Assembly (NCBI RefSeq): GCF_003431825.1
Contig: NZ_CP020084.1
Location: 62,001-126,000 of the forward strand
Direction: 5' to 3'
Length of the DNA: 64,000 nucleotides
Origin: Blastomonas fulva
Lineage (GTDB): Bacteria > Pseudomonadota > Alphaproteobacteria > Sphingomonadales > Sphingomonadaceae
The notes below the pieces were generated by a model. The model worked only from the letters and a program-made list of their open reading frames with translations. It ran no database searches and was not told the DNA's origin. Shown piece after piece: positions 35,417 to 43,840 of the stretch. The translations under genes were made by a program, and so were the position numbers. Each line of letters starts with the position of its first letter. Positions within the stretch are counted from its first letter, which is position 1.

Positions 35417-35596
35417 GACGGCCTTATAGTCACAAGCTGTGACGCTGGGCCAAGAATTTTTGCAATGAGGGCCGGGCAGTTTCGCCGACACCGTGCACTG
35501 CAACCAGCCTAGCTACGACCGGCCGATCTTGATCCAATCGCGCAGCTCAACCAGCGTAAAGGTATGCCCCCGGCCAATGATATCGCCATCCCAGTT

Positions 35597-36064
35597 TCAG
35601 TACTCGCTGCGATAGTCCGAGGTTAGGCCTGTTTGATCGGCAAGATCATCCAAAACGCATATCGTGGTTTGCAGCAGCAGCTTCATTCTGTCCGCATCAG
35701 TCCAATAGGCGCTGCCGTGCTTGCCACCGTGAAACAGATTGTTGCGCACGGCGTTTGCGAGCCGAACGACGCGCTCGAGATCGCTTGCCCCGGGATTGAA
35801 GCCGACGTCTCGAAAATCGAGGCCTGTCTCGGTTACGATTTGTCGCTTCGGGTTCGCTGCGATCAGTGCCTTGCCCGCTGCATTGATCTGATAGCCGTCC
35901 TTGTGCGCGTTGATGAAGCGGGTCCAGTCTGCCTCAGCCTTTTCGCCTGGCTCGAGCTTCTTCAGCATTCGCGCCTCTTTCAGCGCATATTCGAAGCGCG
36001 AGAACCAGAAGAAGAAGTCGTAGACGAGCGGACGAAGCTCGTCAGGGATTTCATCGTGTCGCAT
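35597..36064 (-). CDS. HEPN-like protein coupled to the Mrr-like nuclease
   Basis: A 155-residue helical protein. AVRNNLFHGGKHG carries an R-x4-H motif (R107, H112) typical of HEPN RNases. The ATG at 36064 overlaps the stop of the nuclease gene (ATGA-type), so the two are coupled. Function inferred only from the motif; it may be a toxin or a structural partner. Confidence 0.65.
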   Translation of the reverse strand: MRHDEIPDELRPLVYDFFFWFSRFEYALKEARMLKKLEPGEKAEADWTRFINAHKDGYQINAAGKALIAANPKRQIVTETGLDFRDVGFNPGASDLERVVRLANAVRNNLFHGGKHGSAYWTDADRMKLLLQTTICVLDDLADQTGLTSDYRSEY

Positions 36065-37044
36065 TAGAACGGCACATCGTCGTCGAGGTCGTCCCACGCC
36101 GGAAGCTTCGATGGAAGCGCGCCTTTGGGCAGGGGCAGATTGCTGACGACGAACAGATTGAGGATGTCGTCCCTGTCCATGAACATCACCTGCGACCGCT
36201 TGCTTGCATCGAGCTTGTTACCAATCCAGTTGCGCGCCTGCTTGGTGATTTCGCCTCCAGCAACGATGAACGCGTGATCAACCAGCACCCGGCGGTTCAG
36301 CTCGGGATCGAAGATCTCGTGGCCAAGCATCATCATCACCTGGTTGTGGATCTCAGCGACGTTGGAGGTGCTCACGCCGGAAGCATCGAGCTTTCCCTTC
36401 TTTGCCTGAATGCCGAAATAGAGGACGTGAAGGGTCGGCAGCGTGTATTTCATCCACACATCCTTCCCATATTCCAGTGCCTTGTCCTTGTGCCCTGCGG
36501 ATGTGATTCGGTGGAAGCCGAGCTGGCGGAAGAGCGGCAATAGCACTTCCTCAATCAACTCATCCTCGGAGCACTTGCCAAGATAGGCGAAGAGCTGATC
36601 GCGGCGCTCGACCTCGGATGGCGTGAATGGGCGATGGGGATTGGCCATCTGCGCGATGGTATTGGTTGCAACATGCCGAAGCTGTGCGAGGCCGTCCTCA
36701 TCATAAAATGCGGCCCAGCCTTCATGAAGTAGAACGATATTGAGTGCCGAAAGCGCTTTCGAGCGATCGATGTCATCGCCCTCGGCTTCGCACTTGTCGA
36801 GAAGGCGGCGGATAATCCGCAGAAAAGCGTCGGGCATGGATGTCTGGGTGGGGCCGGGCATGGCCAGCACTTCTTCGAGCCGCTCTGCTACCCAGACCGG
36901 GCGCGTTTCGCCATTATGAACGAACTCAAGATCACAGTCCTCGAAGAATTCGGTGATGTATTTGCTTGAGCGATACTGAAAATGCTCAACGTCGCCCACG
37001 ATCATTCGGCTCAGATCGCGCAGGTTGCGAGGCTTCCATTTCAT
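36064..37044 (-). CDS. Mrr-like PD-(D/E)xK nuclease candidate
   Basis: A 326-residue protein. The C-terminal half has the restriction-endonuclease-like pattern: ALEYGKDVWM with D195, about 17 residues, then LYFGIQAKKGKLD with Q213 and K215, which fits the D...QxK variant of Mrr enzymes. The N-terminal half is helical, function unknown. It is divergent from the helicase-methylase operon with a shared 217-bp promoter region that contains an 18-bp palindrome. Confidence 0.7.
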   Translation of the reverse strand: MKWKPRNLRDLSRMIVGDVEHFQYRSSKYITEFFEDCDLEFVHNGETRPVWVAERLEEVLAMPGPTQTSMPDAFLRIIRRLLDKCEAEGDDIDRSKALSALNIVLLHEGWAAFYDEDGLAQLRHVATNTIAQMANPHRPFTPSEVERRDQLFAYLGKCSEDELIEEVLLPLFRQLGFHRITSAGHKDKALEYGKDVWMKYTLPTLHVLYFGIQAKKGKLDASGVSTSNVAEIHNQVMMMLGHEIFDPELNRRVLVDHAFIVAGGEITKQARNWIGNKLDASKRSQVMFMDRDDILNLFVVSNLPLPKGALPSKLPAWDDLDDDVPF

Positions 37045-37189
37045 CGCCAGAACATATGCTTACGTCACCGACTCATCAAGGTGAGTAGCTGCGTGAAGAT
37101 ACCCTTCAACCTTTGATTTGAGGACGTCGCGACTGGGCAGCTCGCCTCGATGCCCGGACAAGGCGCAGATTGGCGCAGAAAAGCTCGCG

Positions 37190-37207
37190 ATACGAAGGCC
37201 TTCGTAT
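37190..37207. promoter_or_regulatory. Perfect 18-bp palindrome between the two divergent defence operons
   Basis: ATACGAAGGCCTTCGTAT reads the same on both strands. It lies 55 bp upstream of the helicase start and 146 bp upstream of the nuclease start, in the shared regulatory gap (37045-37261), so it is a likely operator. The binding protein is unknown. Confidence 0.7.
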
Positions 37208-37261
37208 GGCTGATGAGTTTCGGGGGCTAGTCTGATTTACAGGCCATGCTACCCAGTCTGG

Positions 37262-40138
37262 ATGCGGATTACCGATTACCACGCCCGACTTTTCTCGTAC
37301 CAGGTGACTCGGCAGGCGCCATCCGGTGCTGAGGATAACCTGTCGATGTCGTTGTTTGACGCATCGGTTGATCTCAACCCGCACCAGATCGAAGCCGCAA
37401 CCTTCGCGCTGCAATCGCCATTGTCTCAGGGCGTCATACTTGCCGATGAGGTGGGCTTAGGCAAAACCATCGAGGCGGGGATTGTGCTCTGCCAGAAGTG
37501 GGCGGAGCGCAAGCGCCACCTGATCATCATCTGCCCCGCCGCCATCCGCCAGCAATGGGCGAACGAACTTCAAGAGAAGTTCAATCTGCCGGCGTTTGTT
37601 CTGGACGCAAAAACCTACCGTGAGCTGCGCCGAGAAGGCCATGCTTGGCCTCTTGAGCAGAAGGCTGTGCTGATCACTTCCTATCATTACGCGGCGAGGC
37701 TGCAGGACGAGGTACGTGCGATCGAATGGGACCTCGTGGTGATCGACGAGGCCCACAAATTGCGGAACGCCTACAGGCAGAGCAATCGGCTTGGGCAGGC
37801 GATCCGATGGGCAACCGAGGGTCGCAAGAAGCTTCTGCTGACCGCCACCCCGCTTCAGAACAGCCTGCTTGAACTTTATGGCCTGTCGACGTTGATCGAT
37901 GAGGATCTCTTTGGCGACCAATATGCCTTTCGCGCGAAGTACATGAACGCGGGCGGCAGCATCGCGGAACTGCGTGGCCGCCTGACCGAATTCTGCAAGC
38001 GGACGTTGCGCCGCCAGGTCATGGAGTACGTTCGCTACACGGCAAGGCATGCCCTGACCCAGCCATTCTATCCCACCGATGCAGAGCAGGAGCTCTACGA
38101 TCTGGTTACGAAGTTTCTCGAGGAAGAGGGGACGTATTCGGTGCCGGATCGGCAAAGGCATCTCACGGTGCTGGTGATGCGCAAGTTGCTCGCGTCATCG
38201 TCGGTTGCAATTGCCGGAACCCTCTCGACTATGAAATCTCGGCTAGAGGAACTCCGCAAGAGCGAAGCCGATTCCGGCAGTGATTTGCTCGAGGCCCTGC
38301 TCGAAGATGAGGAATTCGAGCCTGAGTTGCTTGAGGAGTGGGAGACGGAGAGCGATCCGGAAGATCGAGAGCTGGTCATCCAACCGATCAAACTGCGCAA
38401 GGAAACCGAAGAGATTGCTGCGCTGGTTGACCGGGCGAAGGCGATCCAGACCGACAGCAAGACTTTTGCGCTCCAAAAGGCGCTGGATATCGGTTTTGCC
38501 AAGCAGGCCGAAATGGGCGCCAAGCGCAAAGCGCTGATCTTTACTGAGTCCCGTCGGACCCAGGATTATCTTAGACGATTCCTCGAAGATAACGGACACC
38601 GAGGGAAGGTCGTCAGCTTCAGCGGCACCAACGCTGGCGAGGACAATCAGGCGATCTACGAGCGCTGGATCGCCGAAAATGCCGACAGCGGCCGTTCCAC
38701 CGGGTCTCGCGCGATCGACATGCGTAGTGCCTTGATCGACCATTTCCGTGACCATGCCGACATCATGATCGCGACCGAGGCGGCGGCCGAGGGCGTCAAC
38801 CTCCAATTCTGCTCGATGGTCATCAATTATGACCTGCCCTGGAATCCGCAGCGGATAGAGCAGCGGATCGGACGGTGCCACCGCTACGGCCAGACCCACG
38901 ACGTCATCGTCATAAACTTCCTCAACGAGCGCAACGCGGTCGATATGCGCGTGCATGAATTGCTCCGCGACAAGTTCAAGCTGTTCGACGGCGTTTTCGG
39001 CGCGTCGGATGAGGTGCTCGGCGCCATCGAGTCAGGTGTCGATTTCGAGCGCCGGATCCTGGCGATCTATGAGAAGTGCCGGACTGAGGACGAGATCAAG
39101 TCGGCCTTTGATGCCTTGCAGGCCGAGCTTGAGGAGCAAATCGCCTCTCGGATGGACGAGACCCGCGCCACGCTGTTGGAGCATTTTGACGAAGATGTTC
39201 ACGCCCGGCTGAAGCTGCGTCTGGATGAGACCAAGGCTCAGCTCGACCGGATCAGCAGCAAGTTCTGGGACGTCACGCGGCACATGCTGGACACGGCAGC
39301 GAAGTTTGATCCTGCCAGCCTCACTTTCGACCTCCACCAGCCACCAGCGCCTGAAATCCCCCGCGGCCGATACCATCTGATTTCAAAGCTGCGCGAAGAC
39401 GGGCTGGAGACAAACGCCTACGGTAGCTTCCTGTACCGGCTGTCTCATCCGTTGGGTGAGCATGTGCTCGATGCGGCGAAGGCCCTTCCAACACCCACGG
39501 CCGAACTGCACTTCGATGTCAGCGGGCATCCGGTTCGCAACGCCGTCATGGAGGAAATGCGGGGGACCAGCGGGTGGCTCAGTCTGCGCCGGCTGACCAT
39601 TTCCGCATTCGAGGATGAGGAGCATCTCCTGCTCTCGGGCATGGATGATGACGGGCGCTCGCTCGATGCCGAAGTCTGCGAGAAGATGTTCTCCATCGGC
39701 GCCACGGTGGGGCGTCCGATCTCGGTGCCCGATGGAATCGCTGCGCGGCTTCAGGCCGGTGCCGAGCGTCTCGAAAAGGCGACGCTCAATCAGGCTGCCG
39801 AGGCCAGCGGCAAGCACTTCGCCCAGGCGCGAGAGAAGCTGGAGCAGTGGGCTGAGGACAAGATCTTCGCGGCAGAACGGGCGCTCAAGGACACCAAGGA
39901 GCAGATCAAGGCGATGCGCCGGCAGGCGCGGAACGCCGCCACCGTCGAGGAGGAGCACGAGGCTCAGAGAAAGTTGCAGGAGCTGGAGCGCAAGCAGCGT
40001 AAGCAGCGGCAGGAAATCTTTGACGTTGAAGACGAAATTGCCGAACGTCGGGACAGCATGATCGATGCGCTGCAAAAGCGCATGGCTCAGCGCACGCAGT
40101 CGGAAACTCTGTTCACCATTCGTTGGTCGGTTATCTGA
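37262..40138 (+). CDS. SNF2-family helicase of the defence operon
   Basis: A 958-residue superfamily 2 ATPase. Walker A in DEVGLGKTIEAG (K68), motif II DEAH at 162-165, motif III LTATPLQN, and motifs V-VI ATEAAAEGVNLQ and QRIGRCHRYGQ. The last 150 residues are a charged coiled coil. It resembles HepA/DrmD-type helicases that translocate on duplex DNA in restriction-like systems. It is the first of four tightly packed genes. Confidence 0.9.
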   Translation: MRITDYHARLFSYQVTRQAPSGAEDNLSMSLFDASVDLNPHQIEAATFALQSPLSQGVILADEVGLGKTIEAGIVLCQKWAERKRHLIIICPAAIRQQWANELQEKFNLPAFVLDAKTYRELRREGHAWPLEQKAVLITSYHYAARLQDEVRAIEWDLVVIDEAHKLRNAYRQSNRLGQAIRWATEGRKKLLLTATPLQNSLLELYGLSTLIDEDLFGDQYAFRAKYMNAGGSIAELRGRLTEFCKRTLRRQVMEYVRYTARHALTQPFYPTDAEQELYDLVTKFLEEEGTYSVPDRQRHLTVLVMRKLLASSSVAIAGTLSTMKSRLEELRKSEADSGSDLLEALLEDEEFEPELLEEWETESDPEDRELVIQPIKLRKETEEIAALVDRAKAIQTDSKTFALQKALDIGFAKQAEMGAKRKALIFTESRRTQDYLRRFLEDNGHRGKVVSFSGTNAGEDNQAIYERWIAENADSGRSTGSRAIDMRSALIDHFRDHADIMIATEAAAEGVNLQFCSMVINYDLPWNPQRIEQRIGRCHRYGQTHDVIVINFLNERNAVDMRVHELLRDKFKLFDGVFGASDEVLGAIESGVDFERRILAIYEKCRTEDEIKSAFDALQAELEEQIASRMDETRATLLEHFDEDVHARLKLRLDETKAQLDRISSKFWDVTRHMLDTAAKFDPASLTFDLHQPPAPEIPRGRYHLISKLREDGLETNAYGSFLYRLSHPLGEHVLDAAKALPTPTAELHFDVSGHPVRNAVMEEMRGTSGWLSLRRLTISAFEDEEHLLLSGMDDDGRSLDAEVCEKMFSIGATVGRPISVPDGIAARLQAGAERLEKATLNQAAEASGKHFAQAREKLEQWAEDKIFAAERALKDTKEQIKAMRRQARNAATVEEEHEAQRKLQELERKQRKQRQEIFDVEDEIAERRDSMIDALQKRMAQRTQSETLFTIRWSVI

Positions 40139-40151
40139 GAGCCCTCATACT

Positions 40152-40661
40152 ATGCCAACCAAACCCTCGGACATTGGATGGTATCCGCGCGATCCGAACT
40201 ATCGCAAGACCTATGAGGACGCCATGCGTGCGGCTCTGCGCCACTATGCGAGGCATGGTGACGTGACGCAGGTTCAGCAACTGCTGCAGCTCGTTACAGA
40301 CAAGGAGGCCCGGTTCGTCATTGCGAGGCGGGTCGCTGCGCAGTTTCCAATTCGGGTCAATCAAAGCGGAAAGCTCTCACGCGATAAGGATCGCTCGCCA
40401 GATTTTGATTGGAGTGCGATCGAAACTGCCAGCTTTTGGCCCCGACGAATTCAAAGCGATGCCGGGCACATCTCCATTCGGAATGAAGATTTCTCGCTCT
40501 CAGAACTCATCGACGAAGTGATTGATGTGCTTGTGCTTCACCGTCATACCATAGCGGACGGCGACCTCGAGCGGTTGCAGAATGCGGTCGACACTGTAGC
40601 TAAGCGTCGACGATCAACGGCACCGTCCGAGTCAGGGCTGCCGACGTCCCCCGAGGAGTGA
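40152..40661 (+). CDS. Small protein of unknown function in the defence operon
   Basis: A 169-residue protein from ATG 40152, 13 bp after the helicase stop. Mixed composition; helical parts YEDAMRAALRHYARHGD and SLSELIDEVIDVLVLH. No family, signal or catalytic motif recognised. Its last bases overlap the methyltransferase ribosome-binding site, so coupled expression is likely. A structural or specificity partner is possible. Confidence 0.75.
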   Translation: MPTKPSDIGWYPRDPNYRKTYEDAMRAALRHYARHGDVTQVQQLLQLVTDKEARFVIARRVAAQFPIRVNQSGKLSRDKDRSPDFDWSAIETASFWPRRIQSDAGHISIRNEDFSLSELIDEVIDVLVLHRHTIADGDLERLQNAVDTVAKRRRSTAPSESGLPTSPEE

Positions 40662-40663
40662 AT

Positions 40664-43600
40664 GTGAGCAAATTCGACGAACTCGTCACCAAGCTGCGCG
40701 AGATTTTCCAGATTGACCGGCCGGAGCTTGATTTCGGCGTCTACCGCATCCTCAATGCCCGCGCGGACGAGATCAACGAATACCTGACCAAGCGACTTCG
40801 GGAGCAAGTAGAAGCGGCGCTGGCTACGGGCTCCGCCGCCAACATGGAGGCCCAGCAGCGCGAGCTTGAGGAGGCGATCAAGGCTGCTAAGGCGCTCGGC
40901 GCAGACCCCGAAACGCTCCCCAAGGTCAAGGAATTGCGCGCCGCGATCGCCGGTGCGGCATCCGGCGCGTCCGATCACGAAAACGCTGTGTTCTCGCACC
41001 TGCTGGCGTTCTTCTCGCGCTACTACGACAAGGGCGATTTCATCAGCCAGCGCCGGTACAAGGGCGATACCTATGCCATCCCCTATGCCGGGGAGGAGGT
41101 GGTGCTGCATTGGGCCAACAAGGACCAGTACTACACCAAGTCCGGCGAGGCGTTCAGCAACTACGGCTTCAAGCTGCCCGATGGCCGCGCGGTCCGGTTC
41201 CAGCTGATCGCCGCGGACACCGCCAAGGACAATCGCAAGGACAATGACAAGGACCGCCGCTTCGCGCTAGCCGAGGCGCGCACTGTCACCCGCGTCGATG
41301 ATGAGGGCGAGCCTTACGAGGAAGAGATCGTCCCCATTGGCGAGGAAGACGGCGATCTTGTCATCCGGTTCGAATACCGGGCCTTCCCGGCCAAGACAAA
41401 GCAGGAAAGCCTCGTCGATGCCGCGGTGCAGGCCGTGCTGGCTGATGAGGCGGTGAAGGCGAGCTGGCTGGACCTGACCACCCGCGCGCCGACGGACAAG
41501 AACCCGCAGCGCACCGTGCTGGAAAAGCACCTGACGACCTATACCCAGAAGAACACGGTCGACTACTTCATTCACAAAGACCTTGGCACGTTCCTCCGGC
41601 GGGAGCTCGATTTCTACATCAAGAACGAGGTGATGAACCTCGACGATGTGCAGGATGCCAAGAGTTTCGCCGCGATCGAGGCCAACCTGCGAATGATCCA
41701 GTGCCTGCGCAAGATTGCGCAGGATCTAATCACCTTCCTTGCCAGCATCGAGGATTTCCAGAAGAAGCTGTGGCTCAAGAAGAAGTTCGTCGTGGCGGCG
41801 CATTATTGCGTCACGCTCGATCGCGTGCCCGAGGCGCTCTATGACCGGATCGCAGCCAACCCCGCACAATGGGCGCAGTGGCACGATCTGGGCATGCGCG
41901 ACAGCGCTGCACTTGGTACCGCCGCAGACCTGAAAGCCCAGCCCTATCTGATGGTGGACACCGCGCTGTTCGACGCCACTTTCCGCGCTGACCTGCTCAA
42001 GGCTATTCCTGATCTGGATGCCTGCACGGATGGCTTGCTAGTGCATGGCGACAATTTCCAAGCGTTGGCGTTGTTGGATGAGCGGTATCGGGAAAAAGTA
42101 AAATCCGTTTATATCGATCCGCCATATAATACTGGCGACGATGGATTTGCTTACAAAGACTCATATCGCCATTCTTCTTGGATGACTATGATTGCCAATC
42201 GCATTCCATTGATGAAATCGGTCATGAAATCGAACGGGATATTCTCGGTAAGCATCGATCGGGACGAGAACAGGAACCTATTACCATTGCTTTTTTCCGA
42301 ATTTGGAGAGGGTAACTTCCTCGAAGAAGTCGTTTGGAAAAAAGCCTATGGCGGCGGTGCTAAGACAAAGCACATCAACAATTTGCATGAATATATTCAC
42401 CAGTTTGCGATCGATAAGGGTGCCGTCCCCTTTCTCGATCTTCCGCCCGATCCGGATGCTGTCAAATATTATAAATTGAAGGATGGAAAATTCGAAGTGC
42501 GAGGGAAGCACCGGCTTCAGCCTTTGAACACCAACAGCAATGATTTTCGAAAATCTCTCACGTATCCAATCCCAGTTCCTCCGATTTCCACTTTAGGCTC
42601 AAAGGGTTGGTCGGATGAGGCTAAGCGGATTGCTGGGTGCTTGGATCGCAATGAAATTCAATTAACCGGCTCCTTTGAAGAGGGATGGCTTCTTGCCAAC
42701 GAAGACGGCTCGCCTTGGCAGGGTGAGTTCGTCAAGCCGGAAAGGCAGTGGCAATGGAGCTGGGACAAAGTGCGCCAAGCGCTCATCGACGATGAGATCG
42801 TGATCACCTTGTCCGACGGCGTTCCCATTGCAAGCTACAAGCAGTATCGGTTTAATGAAGCTGGTGAAGAACGCGGCAGAAAGCCCGCTAGCGTTCTAAT
42901 TGGGCCATATACACAGAGCGGGACTGATGCGGTCCGAAGTCTCTTTGGTTTTGATGCGGCAAAGTTTCCAAAGCCCGTTGGCCTAATCCAGGATATCATT
43001 GGCATTGGATACAAAGACAGATCTGCTCTTGTTGCAGATTTTTTTGCTGGCTCTGGCACAACCGGCGAGGCGACGTTCACGCTAAACCGTTCTGATGGCG
43101 GAAGCAGAAGGTATATCTTGTCTGACCAAGGTGCATCGTTCGACACAGTGCTTAAGCCGCGAATGCAAAAGGTCACGTATTCAGCAGAATGGGTCGACGG
43201 AAAGCCCACGGCTCCCAACACGGGCATCAGCCACGCTTTCAAGGTGCTGAAGATCGAAAGTTACGAGGACACCCTGAACAACCTGACGCTCAAGCGTGAC
43301 GCTGCTCAGCAGGGCCTGCTCGAGCGCATGGGTGAAGGTGCGCGCGATGAATATCTGATGCGATACATGCTCGACGTAGAGGCGCGCGGATCGTTGCTCT
43401 CGGTCGAGGATTTCAAAAAGCCATTCGATTACGAGTTGGATATTGCGGTCGACAGCGCCGGTGCCACCCAGCGCACCAAGGTCGATCTTGTCGAGACGTT
43501 CAACTACCTGATCGGGCTCACGGTCAAGGAATATGATTCCGACATCCGTCGTGGTTACGTTCGTGTGACGGGAACGCTGCCTGACGGAAAATTGGCCCTT

Positions 43601-43840
43601 ATCATTTGGCGAGATTGCGAGGTCATTGATCACGACCGGCTGCAACGCTTGATACCTCGCTTCGATCTGGATCTCGCCGAGAGGTCGAGCAAATACGAAG
43701 TGATATACATCAATGGCGACCACAACATTCCGCTCATCTACAGTGGAGCGGAAGGTGACGGCGTCGTTGAACGAACGCTGAAGCTGCGGCAGATCGAACC
43801 GGAGTTCCTTTCCCGCATGTTCGATGTGGCGGATGCCTGA
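40664..43840 (+). CDS. Beta-class adenine DNA methyltransferase (type III Mod-like)
   Basis: A 1058-residue enzyme. GTG 40664 is chosen since GAGGAG lies 5 nt upstream (another GTG at 40658 is too close). Catalytic motif DPPYNTGDDGF (D485-Y488) comes before the SAM motif FAGSGTTGEAT (794-804), the beta-class order of type III Mod enzymes. The first 450 residues and the last 250 are extra regions. It probably marks host DNA by N6-adenine methylation, but the DNA target is unknown. The centre (about 42050-43230) is markedly AT-richer than both ends. Confidence 0.9.
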   Translation: MSKFDELVTKLREIFQIDRPELDFGVYRILNARADEINEYLTKRLREQVEAALATGSAANMEAQQRELEEAIKAAKALGADPETLPKVKELRAAIAGAASGASDHENAVFSHLLAFFSRYYDKGDFISQRRYKGDTYAIPYAGEEVVLHWANKDQYYTKSGEAFSNYGFKLPDGRAVRFQLIAADTAKDNRKDNDKDRRFALAEARTVTRVDDEGEPYEEEIVPIGEEDGDLVIRFEYRAFPAKTKQESLVDAAVQAVLADEAVKASWLDLTTRAPTDKNPQRTVLEKHLTTYTQKNTVDYFIHKDLGTFLRRELDFYIKNEVMNLDDVQDAKSFAAIEANLRMIQCLRKIAQDLITFLASIEDFQKKLWLKKKFVVAAHYCVTLDRVPEALYDRIAANPAQWAQWHDLGMRDSAALGTAADLKAQPYLMVDTALFDATFRADLLKAIPDLDACTDGLLVHGDNFQALALLDERYREKVKSVYIDPPYNTGDDGFAYKDSYRHSSWMTMIANRIPLMKSVMKSNGIFSVSIDRDENRNLLPLLFSEFGEGNFLEEVVWKKAYGGGAKTKHINNLHEYIHQFAIDKGAVPFLDLPPDPDAVKYYKLKDGKFEVRGKHRLQPLNTNSNDFRKSLTYPIPVPPISTLGSKGWSDEAKRIAGCLDRNEIQLTGSFEEGWLLANEDGSPWQGEFVKPERQWQWSWDKVRQALIDDEIVITLSDGVPIASYKQYRFNEAGEERGRKPASVLIGPYTQSGTDAVRSLFGFDAAKFPKPVGLIQDIIGIGYKDRSALVADFFAGSGTTGEATFTLNRSDGGSRRYILSDQGASFDTVLKPRMQKVTYSAEWVDGKPTAPNTGISHAFKVLKIESYEDTLNNLTLKRDAAQQGLLERMGEGARDEYLMRYMLDVEARGSLLSVEDFKKPFDYELDIAVDSAGATQRTKVDLVETFNYLIGLTVKEYDSDIRRGYVRVTGTLPDGKLALIIWRDCEVIDHDRLQRLIPRFDLDLAERSSKYEVIYINGDHNIPLIYSGAEGDGVVERTLKLRQIEPEFLSRMFDVADA

